Part shown: positions 16,492 to 24,255 of the stretch, one piece after another
Layout of the letters: each line of letters starts with the position of its first letter
Numbering within the stretch: the first letter of the stretch is position 1
Origin: JAGVUD01 sp052033935
GTDB taxonomy: Bacteria; Armatimonadota; UBA5829; DSUL01
Length of the DNA: 32,143 nt
Direction of reading: 5' to 3'
Assembly (NCBI GenBank): GCA_052033935.1
Contig: JBPOJE010000127.1
Coordinates: 1-32,143 of the forward strand
The notes under the pieces: model-generated
What the model saw: the letters and a program-made list of their open reading frames with translations, nothing else
The model's database searches: none
Told to the model about the DNA's origin: nothing
Program-made: the position numbers and the translations under genes

Positions 16492-18216
16492 ATGAGTTTG
16501 CCTCGTGCATCCAAGATGACTTTGTGTGGAGCCGTAGCGGTTCTGATTGCGCTCTGCTTGCTCACGGGAGGGCTGGTTCCAGCCGCGTTCTCGGCAGAAG
16601 CCGCTCTACCTGCTGCGGGGGATTTGCTGTCCCTGGATGTGACCGACACGCCGTTGAAGACAGTCGTGCAGTTGCTGATGCGGGACAGCGGGATTAATAT
16701 CATCCTTGCCTCGAACGACAAGATGAATGTTCCGATCACTGCGACGCTCAGGAACCTGCCCCTCGAGACGATTCTCAAATCGGTTCTGGCATCAGCGGGG
16801 TTGAACTACGCGCGCACAGAAGACGGGACGTATCTCATTGGGGCGGCAGTGCAGCCCGCCGCACTGCCCGACAAGCCCGAGGTTTCCGCGCCGGTTGAGT
16901 CCGCTCCCACGGTAGTTGCCCCGGTGGTGCAACCTGAGCCACGCAAGCGCTCGAATGTTGAGATGATCAGGCTCCAGAACATCAGCCCCAAGGATGCTAT
17001 GTCGGCGATGGGACTGATCCGCGCAGAGGACGCATTCAGCTCGAATCCACGTCCCACGGTGTGGCGGGGACCGGCTGTTGCATCTGTTCCCGTGGATCAG
17101 CGCGGGCCGCGAGCGGACCTTTACGATTTCTCGCAGCCGGTAGTGACGAATACTAACCCCTACGGGTCAACCGTGAACATCAATGTGCCGCCAGCGCCAG
17201 CGGTGCCTACAACCGACGCGCCCAATGCCGCAGTTGCGAGCCGGGCAGGGGAGGTGGGTGCCACGGCTAGTCAGTACCGCCCCCCCCCCACTCAGCGGCC
17301 GGGCCCGACCACTGCTACTACTACGCCTGGAGCTCCGCGAACTACAGGCACAACGGGCAGCTCGGACGACAGCCTGCTTCCGGACGGGGTGGACAGAATC
17401 TTCGCGTATCCCGAGCAGAACGCGCTTCTCGTGATGGGAGACGATGAGGGTGTCGCCAAACTCAAGGACCTGATCACTCAGATTGATCTTCCGCCGAGGC
17501 AGGTGATCATTAAGGCTGAGTTTGTTCAGGTGAGGACAGAGGTCACGAAGAGGCTGGGCCTCGACTGGATGCTCACCAGGCCGAACTACACTGTTCAGAC
17601 GAATTTCGGCCCCGCGGGGAACGTCCTTGCGTATGTCCAGACTGGCAACGTGACGGCGAATCTGCGGGCGGAGTTGACGGAGAACGGTGGCAAGGTCGTG
17701 AATGCGCCGATCATCTCCACCCTGAACAACCGCCATGCGATCATCAGCATCACAAATAGCACGCCGTACTACACGCCGGTGATCCAGACAACGACGACGG
17801 GCAACATCACCCAGTACACGCCCGGGTCACTGGACTATCAGAGTGCGCTCGATGTGATGCCGCAGATTAATGGCGACAACTCGATCACGCTGACGCTCAG
17901 GCCGGAGATTACCGACCAGTCGGGTCTGGTCAAGAGCCCGGATGGCACTCAAGAGCTCCCTGCGACGGTTACTCAGTATCTGTCAACGGCTCGCCGGGTG
18001 GCTAATGGCGAGACAATCGTGGTTGGCGGGTTCATCAAGAAGAATGACTCGAACAGTGGCACAAAGGTGCCGATTCTGGGCGACCTTCCGATTATTGGGA
18101 AGCTGTTCCGGTCAACCTCCGACGTCAAGCAGGATGTCGAGACGTTGATCTTCATCACGCCGACCGTTGTTCCGGACAAGGGTTCGACGGAGGCGATAGG
18201 AGTCATCTCGCCGTAG
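16492..18216 (+). CDS. pilQ: Type IV pilus secretin PilQ
   Basis: This encodes about 574 residues and forms the outer-membrane ring through which the pilus passes. AGGAGG at 16484-16489 is only two bases from ATG 16492 but ideally placed for TTG 16498, so translation may start at either. A signal peptide ends near AAFSA. An N0/STN domain spans about 44-117. The first half of a secretin N-domain (VEMIRLQNISPKDAMSAMG) is at 156-174, and its second half (RIFAYPEQNALLVMGDDEG) begins only near 302, split by a Pro/Thr-rich insertion of about 120 residues. The secretin barrel follows to 562 with the hallmark VPILGDLPIIGKLFR (526-540). It is the last gene of the pil operon, followed by a strong terminator. 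Confidence 0.93.
   Translation: MSLPRASKMTLCGAVAVLIALCLLTGGLVPAAFSAEAALPAAGDLLSLDVTDTPLKTVVQLLMRDSGINIILASNDKMNVPITATLRNLPLETILKSVLASAGLNYARTEDGTYLIGAAVQPAALPDKPEVSAPVESAPTVVAPVVQPEPRKRSNVEMIRLQNISPKDAMSAMGLIRAEDAFSSNPRPTVWRGPAVASVPVDQRGPRADLYDFSQPVVTNTNPYGSTVNINVPPAPAVPTTDAPNAAVASRAGEVGATASQYRPPPTQRPGPTTATTTPGAPRTTGTTGSSDDSLLPDGVDRIFAYPEQNALLVMGDDEGVAKLKDLITQIDLPPRQVIIKAEFVQVRTEVTKRLGLDWMLTRPNYTVQTNFGPAGNVLAYVQTGNVTANLRAELTENGGKVVNAPIISTLNNRHAIISITNSTPYYTPVIQTTTTGNITQYTPGSLDYQSALDVMPQINGDNSITLTLRPEITDQSGLVKSPDGTQELPATVTQYLSTARRVANGETIVVGGFIKKNDSNSGTKVPILGDLPIIGKLFRSTSDVKQDVETLIFITPTVVPDKGSTEAIGVISP
17280..17289 (+). repeat. Run of ten C inside pilQ
   Basis: Ten consecutive C bases encode the Arg-Pro-Pro-Pro stretch at residues 263-266 of PilQ. 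A gain or loss of one base would shift the frame and truncate the secretin before its barrel. The gene is in frame here. Confidence 0.95.
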
Positions 18217-18253
18217 CGGTCGCGCTGTTCGCGAGCATCAGAACCGAGTTCAT

Positions 18254-18282
18254 GGAGACGGCAGGCTGGTTCTGCCGTCTCC
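18254..18282 (+). terminator. Strong hairpin terminator after pilQ
   Basis: GGAGACGGCAG (18254-18264) pairs perfectly over 11 bases with CTGCCGTCTCC (18272-18282) around a 7-base loop. A moderately T-rich stretch (GTTCGTTTG) follows. It lies 38 bases after the pilQ stop and ends the pil operon. Confidence 0.75.
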
Positions 18283-18306
18283 GTTCGTTTGTGGGAGCGT
18301 TTTGGC

Positions 18307-18312
18307 TATACT
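18307..18312 (+). promoter_or_regulatory. Candidate -10 box for the aro operon
   Basis: TATACT at 18307-18312, just after the pilQ terminator and about 100 bases before aroC, matches five of six -10 positions. No good -35 box is found 16-18 bases upstream, so the call is tentative. Confidence 0.3.
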
Positions 18313-18409
18313 CTCTTTTCAGTGATGTCGGCCGGCCGGTTGCGGCGGCGGTTCAGCGCAGAGGCCCGGTTTGAGTGGCCACATTGGGTGTGTTTATAGC
18401 GAGGATGCT

Positions 18410-19615
18410 ATGTTTCGATTTCTGACGGCAGGTGAATCGCACGGGCAGGCGCTCAACGCCATTGTTGATGGCGTGCCGTGTGGCCTGCCACTTACTGCTG
18501 GGTTCATCAATCAGCAGCTCTGGCGGCGCCAGCAAGGCCACGGCCGGGGCGCGCGCATGAAGATCGAGACGGACCAGGTTGAAATACTGTCTGGCGTGCG
18601 CTTCGGCGAGACGACGGGAGCGCCGGTGTCGCTGGTGGTCAGGAATACGGACTGGCGGAGCTGGTCGGACAAGATGGCCGTGGAGCCCCGCGAAAGCGTA
18701 ACGCCCTCGCGGGTCGTGTCGGTACCGCGTCCGGGGCATGCCGATCTGGTGGGGCACGTCAAGTATGGTTTTCAGGATATGCGCAATGCGCTCGAGCGCG
18801 CGAGCGCCCGTGAAACGACGATGCGGGTGGCGGCCGGGGCGATCGCCCGGCGTTTGCTGGAGGAAACCGGAATAGTCCTATTCAGTCACGTCGTCAGCAT
18901 CGGCAGTGTCCGCGCTGCCGTTCCGGATGGCGATCTCGCTGATGTCGCCCGACGGGCCGAGGAGTCGCCGGTGCGCTGTGCCGATGCCGAAGCGTCTAAG
19001 CGTATGGTGGAGTTGATTGATCAGGCGGCCAGGGACCGAAACACTCTCGGCGGCGTGTTCGAGGTTATTGCGACGGGACTGCCCGTTGGGCTTGGGAGCT
19101 ACGTGCAGTGGGACCGGCGCCTGGACGGCCGCATCGCCATGGCGTTGATGAGCATTCAGGCGATCAAGGGGGTGGAGGTCGGCGATGGTTTTGAGCTTGC
19201 TAGGCGGATGGGTTCGGAGGTGATGGACGAGATCGGGTGGGATGGCTCCGGCTACACACGTTCGTCGAACCATCTGGGCGGGCTCGAGGGCGGGGTAACG
19301 AACGGTCAGCCGCTTGTTGTGCGGGTGGCCAAGAAGCCGATTTCGACGCTTATGCGGCCACTCGCAAGCGTCAACATCGAAACAAAGGAACTGTCACCCG
19401 CGCATGTGGAGCGCTCCGATGTCTGCGCGGTCCCGGCGGGCGCGGTTGTCGCCGAGGCGATGCTTGCCATTGTGCTGGCCGATGCCCTCTTGGAGCGGTT
19501 CGGCGGCGATTCGATGGACGACCTGCAGGGGAATCTGCGTGCAGTGCGTGAAAAGCACGCCATGGAAGGCAAGCTTATGTCGTCTTCTGCGCCAGGCGAA
19601 AGCCTTGGCTCCTAA
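18410..19615 (+). CDS. aroC: Chorismate synthase
   Basis: This 401-residue enzyme converts 5-enolpyruvylshikimate 3-phosphate to chorismate with reduced FMN, the last shikimate-pathway step. The start is ATG 18410 with GAGGA upstream; an open extension to 18371 lacks family residues. Family signatures are visible: GESHG near the N-terminus, VPRPGHADL, the ASARETTMRVAAGAIAR flavin-site stretch, and GYTRSSNHLGGLEGG near the middle to C-terminal part. The C-terminus (DVCAVPAGAVVAEAMLAIV) is typical. Length is normal for the long form of the family. It overlaps the next gene, aroK, by 11 bases. Its FMN cofactor links it to the riboflavin genes downstream. Confidence 0.96.
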   Translation: MFRFLTAGESHGQALNAIVDGVPCGLPLTAGFINQQLWRRQQGHGRGARMKIETDQVEILSGVRFGETTGAPVSLVVRNTDWRSWSDKMAVEPRESVTPSRVVSVPRPGHADLVGHVKYGFQDMRNALERASARETTMRVAAGAIARRLLEETGIVLFSHVVSIGSVRAAVPDGDLADVARRAEESPVRCADAEASKRMVELIDQAARDRNTLGGVFEVIATGLPVGLGSYVQWDRRLDGRIAMALMSIQAIKGVEVGDGFELARRMGSEVMDEIGWDGSGYTRSSNHLGGLEGGVTNGQPLVVRVAKKPISTLMRPLASVNIETKELSPAHVERSDVCAVPAGAVVAEAMLAIVLADALLERFGGDSMDDLQGNLRAVREKHAMEGKLMSSSAPGESLGS

Positions 19616-20171
19616 AACGCGGGACGACAGCCGTGGCGTTGGGAAGCCAGGGCGGCCGATTGCCCTCATAGGCTTTATGGGTGTTGGCAAGTCGGCGGTG
19701 GGGCGGCGGTTGGCGTCACGGCTGGGCTACGAGTTTATGGACACGGACGCGATGGTGGAGACTGACGCGGGCAAGACTGTAGCGCGCATCTTCGAGGAAG
19801 ACGGTGAGGAGGAGTTCAGGCGGCGTGAGCGGGTAGCTCTGGAAGAGGCGCTCGGCAGTCTGGGCCGGGTCGTTTCGACAGGCGGCGGGTTGCCGGGGCG
19901 GGCCGAGAACAGGGTGCTCCTTCGGGAGCGGGCGGCGATTGTGCTGCTGATGGCGGATCCTTCCACGATTCTTCGCCGTGTGCAGCCGCTGGAGAGCCGC
20001 CCTCTTCTTGTTGGGTTCGCCGACCCTCTCAAACGCATTGCGGACCTGCTTGCCGAGCGGGCGCATTATTATGCGGACTACGATCTGGCAATTGACACGA
20101 CGCACGGTAGACCGGGACTGACCGCCCAGAGAATTGCGCGCTGGTACTGCCGGCGCGAGGAGAACTCCTGA
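19605..20171 (+). CDS. aroK: Shikimate kinase
   Basis: This 188-residue kinase phosphorylates shikimate at the 3-hydroxyl. The best start is TTG 19605, inside the end of aroC; the next in-frame ATG (19677) would cut into the P-loop. Walker A is GFMGVGKSAVG, the DTD substrate/Mg motif follows (FMDTDAMVE), the STGGGLP substrate-binding glycines are present, and the lid/adenine region holds RPLL. The C-terminal YYADYDLAIDT stretch is typical. It overlaps both neighbours (11 bases with aroC, 1 base with aroB), so translation is likely coupled. Confidence 0.95.
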   Translation: MAPKTRDDSRGVGKPGRPIALIGFMGVGKSAVGRRLASRLGYEFMDTDAMVETDAGKTVARIFEEDGEEEFRRRERVALEEALGSLGRVVSTGGGLPGRAENRVLLRERAAIVLLMADPSTILRRVQPLESRPLLVGFADPLKRIADLLAERAHYYADYDLAIDTTHGRPGLTAQRIARWYCRREENS

Positions 20172-21274
20172 TGGCGAGCGTGCGGGTGGCCCTGGGAGAC
20201 CGCGGCTATAGCATAGAGATCGGGCGGGGGCTTCTGGGCGGCACGGGCCGCGAACTGGCCAGAGTCGCGAGAATCTCGCGTGTGGCGGTCATTAGCCAGC
20301 GGCGTGTGTGGCGTCTGTGGGGCGAGCGTCTGGCGGCCTCGCTCGATGACGTCGGGTTGACGTGGAGCGCCCATCTCGTGCCCGATGGTGAATCGGCAAA
20401 GACGCTCGGCCGGGTGCGAAGTTTGTACGCCGAGATGGCGGCGGGGGGAATTGACCGCTCTTCCCTCATTGCTAGTTTCGGCGGAGGGGCCGTGGGCGAT
20501 CTGGCCGGGTTCGTTGCGGCGACCTGGCTGCGGGGCGTGGATTTCGCTCAGATTCCGACGACGCTGCTTGCGCAGGTGGATGCGAGCGTGGGCGGCAAGA
20601 CAGGAGTCAACCTGCCTGCGGGAAAGAACCTCGTTGGCGCTTTCTGGCAGCCGCGGGTGGTGCTGATTGACTCGGAGACGCTCGGCACACTTCCCGTGCG
20701 TGATTACCGGAGCGGCTTGGCCGAAGTCATCAAGTATGGTATCATCCTGGACGCGCAGTTCTACGGTTGGATCAAGGGTGAATGCCAAGCCCTTATCGCA
20801 CAGGACCCCTCCGCCGTGGCTGTGGCCGTGCGCAGGTGCTGCGAACTGAAGGCAGACGTGGTACGCGTGGACGAGCGCGAGGCCGGTCTCAGGGCCCTTC
20901 TGAACTATGGCCATACGATCGGGCATGCCGTGGAAGTGGCGGGAGGCTATTCCCGAATGCGGCACGGTGAGGCCGTTGCGATTGGGATGGTGCTGGAGGC
21001 TCGGCTGGCGGTGATGCTTGGCCTCATCAGCCAGGCCGAGGCGGACGACATACGGCAGACTGTTGCTGCATTCGGCTTGCCGGTGGAAGTGCCCCCTACG
21101 TTCGATGCTGATCTGATGGTGACAGCCACTGGACTGGACAAGAAATCAAAGGGCGGGCGTCTGCACTGCGTGCTTCCTGTCGGGATCGGACGTGCCGAGA
21201 CACGGTCGGGGGTAACCCCAGAGATGATCCGACAGGTCATATCGGAGAGTCAGGCAAGTGCAAGGCTCAGGTAA
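20171..21274 (+). CDS. aroB: 3-dehydroquinate synthase
   Basis: This 367-residue enzyme cyclises DAHP to 3-dehydroquinate, using NAD and a divalent metal. ATG 20171 overlaps the aroK TGA (TGATG) and follows AGGAG. Signatures include GGGAVGDLAGFVAATWLRG (NAD-binding), the IPTTLLAQVDASVGGKTGVN block, AEVIKYGIILD (metal Glu) and the histidines of NYGHTIGHAVE and RHGEAVAIGM. The length matches the family. aroC, aroK and aroB together supply three steps of chorismate synthesis; the other steps are not in this window. Confidence 0.96.
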   Translation: MASVRVALGDRGYSIEIGRGLLGGTGRELARVARISRVAVISQRRVWRLWGERLAASLDDVGLTWSAHLVPDGESAKTLGRVRSLYAEMAAGGIDRSSLIASFGGGAVGDLAGFVAATWLRGVDFAQIPTTLLAQVDASVGGKTGVNLPAGKNLVGAFWQPRVVLIDSETLGTLPVRDYRSGLAEVIKYGIILDAQFYGWIKGECQALIAQDPSAVAVAVRRCCELKADVVRVDEREAGLRALLNYGHTIGHAVEVAGGYSRMRHGEAVAIGMVLEARLAVMLGLISQAEADDIRQTVAAFGLPVEVPPTFDADLMVTATGLDKKSKGGRLHCVLPVGIGRAETRSGVTPEMIRQVISESQASARLR

Positions 21275-21497
21275 ACCGAGCGAGCCGCGGCCGCCATCGT
21301 CCGTGCTTGAGATAGTGCTGGTGGGCTGGATGGCTCTCGCGGTGCTAATGTGGAGTGCCGTGGCGCTTGGGCCGCTTCTTATGGGGCGGGCTCTTCAGGT
21401 ACCCTCTGCCGCCGGTTATTTGTGGCTGGTGCTTGTGTGTGCGCAGATGGTGTGGGGAGCAATCAGCCTGCTCAGCAAGCTGAGGAGTCGCGACTGA
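21258..21497 (+). CDS. Small two-helix membrane protein, unknown function
   Basis: This 79-residue gene starts at GTG 21258 inside the last 17 bases of aroB and ends in a TGATG overlap with the kinase-like gene. It has a Pro-rich hydrophilic N-terminus (GKPSEPRPPSS), two predicted membrane helices (about 16-41 and 52-72) and a basic C-terminus (SKLRSRD). I do not recognise a family. Tight overlaps on both sides and a hydrophobic pattern that respects codon frame support it as a real gene. Its coupling to the membrane-anchored kinase-like gene suggests joint expression. Confidence 0.6.
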   Translation: MQGSGKPSEPRPPSSVLEIVLVGWMALAVLMWSAVALGPLLMGRALQVPSAAGYLWLVLVCAQMVWGAISLLSKLRSRD

Positions 21498-23209
21498 TGC
21501 CTGCAATCGGTGATTTCATCAACGCTCGCTACGAGATTCTGGAGAAGACCGGAGAAGGTGGCGTCTTCATGGTGTACCGTACCCGCGACAAGATTGCCAA
21601 CCGTCTGATGGCGGTCAAGATCCTGAAGCCCGAGTACGCCTCCGAGCCCGGCGTGGCTGGACAGACAGTGGCCCGTGGCGCCCAGCTCCTTCCTCTTGTG
21701 CACACTCACCTGACGCGCGTGTACGATGTTCAGCAGGCGGGCGAGACGGTGTACCTCGCCGAGGAGCACGTACGGGGCATGGACCTGAAGGAGAGAATCC
21801 GAAGGATAGCCCCGTTTACCATCGCGTCGGGAGTGGATGTCGCGATCGCTATCGCCAGCGCGTTGGACTATCTACATCGGGCTGGGCTGACCCACGGTGA
21901 CTTGCGGCCGCAGAAAGTTCTGATGGGTCCGGAGGGAGAGGTCAAGGTAACGGGCGCCGGACTGTCGGCGGCGATGAGCGGTCACGATGACCTCAGATCC
22001 CTCGGCCTTATGAGGGCCGTCCATTACTCGGCTCCAGAGCTGTTCGATGGTTCTCCCGCATCGGCTCAGACCGATATATATGCGCTTGGCATTATTCTAT
22101 ACGAGATGATGACGGGATCTCTGCCGTTCGCTGCCGACAGCGCGATCACGGTTGCAACGAAGCACAAGACTGAACCGGTTCCCTCTGCGCGTATTCTCAA
22201 TGCGGGTATCCCGCGTGAGTTGGATGCCATAGTGATGCGCGCCACAGCCAAGGATCTGGAAGAACGCTATGAGACGGCGGCTGAGATGCTGGCCGACTTG
22301 ATGAGCGTTCAAGAGTCGCTTCGGGTCGGCAGGCCGGCTTCAAGGGCGGATGGAGTAAAGGTTCGTCCGGCTGAGAGTGAGCACGGCCCTGCGGCGGCGC
22401 TGCAGGAGGAGAGCGTCTGGAAGGGGCTTGGCAAGGCCCTGCTTCTGGTTGCGCTCGTTGCAACGGTCGTATTTGCAGGCATCACATTCCTTATGAGGAC
22501 CTCGCCGAGGGATGTTACGGTTCCCGATCTGATAGGGCTGACAACCGAGCAAGCCGGGAACAGGCTGTCACCGATGGGGCTCACGCTGGAGGTGGAACGC
22601 GAAGATTACAATGAGAAGTATGACGAAGGAGAGGTTTACTTCTCGACGCCGCAGGCGGGCGAGCGTGTCAAGCAGGACACTGTGGTGCGGGTGTATGTGA
22701 GCAAGGGGCCGAAAGAGGCGGTCGTGCCGGACGTCGTGGGGATGTCCGAAAGCAGGGCTGTCGAGGCATTGCAGGAGGGCGATTTCGTTGTCGGTGGCAC
22801 GGACCAGGCTTATTCCGCGACAGTCCCGGTTGGCAATGTGGTCAGGCAGAACCCGCGCGGTGGCAGCAAGGCGGCGCGAAAGAGCCGTGTGAGTCTTGTT
22901 GTGAGCCTGGGACAGGACCCGTCTGCCGAGCAGCCTGAGGGGATCGAGACGACGCCTCAGGTTGAGCCGGATGACACGGAACAGGCTGATGGCTCGCCCC
23001 TGCGCAAACTGCGCGTGCGCTTTGCGCTGCCCGAGGGAGGACAGCGGAAGGTACAGATCATCGTGAAGGACGGGACGGGCGAGTGGACGGCTCTGGATGA
23101 GGACCGTGAGGGAGGCGAAGCGGTCGAGACCACCATTAACGCCACAGGCAAGCGTGTCGAAATCCGCACATACGTGGATGGAAAGCTGGTAGATAGGCAG
23201 ATCAAATGA
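21497..23209 (+). CDS. PASTA-domain Ser/Thr kinase-like protein, probable pseudokinase
   Basis: This encodes 570 residues from ATG 21497, preceded by GAGGAG. Residues about 12-270 have a PknB/PrkC-type kinase fold, followed by a linker, a membrane helix (312-333), two extracytoplasmic PASTA domains (about 339-404 and 407-473) and a C-terminal beta-rich domain (about 502-570). Several catalytic positions are altered. The VAIK lysine is kept (K41), but the glycine loop is GEGGVF, the helix-C Glu position appears to be G61, HRD is HGD (133-135), the catalytic-loop Asn is K140, and DFG is GAG (153-155). The APE motif (179-181) and D193 are kept, so the fold is probably intact. PASTA domains usually bind muropeptides or beta-lactams. 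A signalling scaffold is inferred rather than an active kinase. Its stop overlaps rpe. Confidence 0.85.
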   Translation: MPAIGDFINARYEILEKTGEGGVFMVYRTRDKIANRLMAVKILKPEYASEPGVAGQTVARGAQLLPLVHTHLTRVYDVQQAGETVYLAEEHVRGMDLKERIRRIAPFTIASGVDVAIAIASALDYLHRAGLTHGDLRPQKVLMGPEGEVKVTGAGLSAAMSGHDDLRSLGLMRAVHYSAPELFDGSPASAQTDIYALGIILYEMMTGSLPFAADSAITVATKHKTEPVPSARILNAGIPRELDAIVMRATAKDLEERYETAAEMLADLMSVQESLRVGRPASRADGVKVRPAESEHGPAAALQEESVWKGLGKALLLVALVATVVFAGITFLMRTSPRDVTVPDLIGLTTEQAGNRLSPMGLTLEVEREDYNEKYDEGEVYFSTPQAGERVKQDTVVRVYVSKGPKEAVVPDVVGMSESRAVEALQEGDFVVGGTDQAYSATVPVGNVVRQNPRGGSKAARKSRVSLVVSLGQDPSAEQPEGIETTPQVEPDDTEQADGSPLRKLRVRFALPEGGQRKVQIIVKDGTGEWTALDEDREGGEAVETTINATGKRVEIRTYVDGKLVDRQIK

Positions 23210-23880
23210 GAGTCCGTTTTGCTCCATCTATTCTGGCCGCCGACTTCTCCTGTCTTGGAGATCAGATACGGGAAGCGGCAGAGGCTGGCGCCGACCTTCT
23301 GCATTTCGATGTGATGGACGGGCACTTTGTACCGAACATCACATTCGGACCGCTTGTGATCAGGGGGCTCAAGGGCAAGACTCCATTGCCTTTCCATACA
23401 CACCTGATGATCAGCGACCCGGAGAAGTACATAGACGTTTTTGCGGACGCGGGTTGTCAAGAGCTCTTCGTGCATCCGGAGACCTGCACGCACCTACACC
23501 GGGTGCTGCAGCAGATCAGAGGCGCTGGCGTCCAGCCCGGAGTTGCCCTCAACCCCGCGACCCCGCTTGAGGTGCTGGACTATGTGATGCAGGACATTGA
23601 CGGCATTTTGCTTATGACCGTGAATCCCGGCTTCGGCGGGCAGGAGTTCATCGCGGCTATGCTGCCGAAGATCGTTCGAACGCGCGAACTGATCCGGATG
23701 AGCGGCAGGGACATTGAGCTTGGGGTGGACGGCGGAATCAACGAGCACACGGTGCAGGCCGTTGTGGAAGCCGGAGCGGACACGATTATCGCCGGTTCCA
23801 GTGTGTTTGGCGGACCGGGTACTGTGCGAGAGAATCTCGGGCGGCTGGTGGATTGCGCGGCCGCCGTGGCCGGGGCATAG
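23206..23880 (+). CDS. rpe: Ribulose-phosphate 3-epimerase
   Basis: This 224-residue TIM-barrel enzyme interconverts ribulose 5-phosphate and xylulose 5-phosphate. ATG 23206 overlaps the stop of the kinase-like gene (ATGA). The family motifs are all present: FAPSILAADF at the N-terminus, HFDVMDGHFVPNITFG (metal His/Asp), THLMI, VNPGFGGQ and the C-terminal VDGGI and AGSSVFG phosphate-site segments. The length is standard. Its substrate ribulose 5-phosphate is also the substrate of RibBA encoded downstream. The direct kinase-rpe junction resembles the prkC-rsgA-rpe order in Firmicutes, without rsgA. Confidence 0.96.
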   Translation: MRVRFAPSILAADFSCLGDQIREAAEAGADLLHFDVMDGHFVPNITFGPLVIRGLKGKTPLPFHTHLMISDPEKYIDVFADAGCQELFVHPETCTHLHRVLQQIRGAGVQPGVALNPATPLEVLDYVMQDIDGILLMTVNPGFGGQEFIAAMLPKIVRTRELIRMSGRDIELGVDGGINEHTVQAVVEAGADTIIAGSSVFGGPGTVRENLGRLVDCAAAVAGA

Positions 23881-23889
23881 GTCTGCGCG

Positions 23890-24255
23890 TTGGACGTGCT
23901 GCGGCTGGTTCTGATGGGCGCGCTGGTTGCGGTGGCGACCGCTCTTGCCCTTGAGGCTGTCCGCCGCAAGCGTCTGGCGGCGCTCATCTCGCCGTCCCAC
24001 TTCTGGATTCGTGTGGCCGCCGCGCTGGTTATGATTCTTGAGATCGTTCTGATCCTGGCGGGCACGTACGTGCTTGTCGGAGCTTCGCCGCTGCTCCAGA
24101 TCTTCTACTGGACCGGGTGTCTCATCCTTGCCTTTCTCCTCATCGTGCTTGCTATCCTCGATGTCCGCAGGCTGCTTGTGAACTACCTGGTTGAGAGGCA
24201 CCGGATCCTCCCGGGCAGGTCGTCAAAGCGAAGTGATGACAACCAATCCCACTAA
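23890..24255 (+). CDS. Small membrane protein, unknown function
   Basis: This encodes 121 residues starting at TTG 23890. It has three predicted hydrophobic helices (about 4-20, 38-60 and 64-95) separated by a basic loop (RRKRLA), and a hydrophilic C-terminus rich in Arg, Ser and Asp. Its last 20 bases overlap the ribD start. I recognise no family motif. Position between rpe and ribD, same strand and tight packing suggest co-transcription. The TTG start has no strong ribosome site; GTG 23896 is another option. Confidence 0.6.
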   Translation: MDVLRLVLMGALVAVATALALEAVRRKRLAALISPSHFWIRVAAALVMILEIVLILAGTYVLVGASPLLQIFYWTGCLILAFLLIVLAILDVRRLLVNYLVERHRILPGRSSKRSDDNQSH

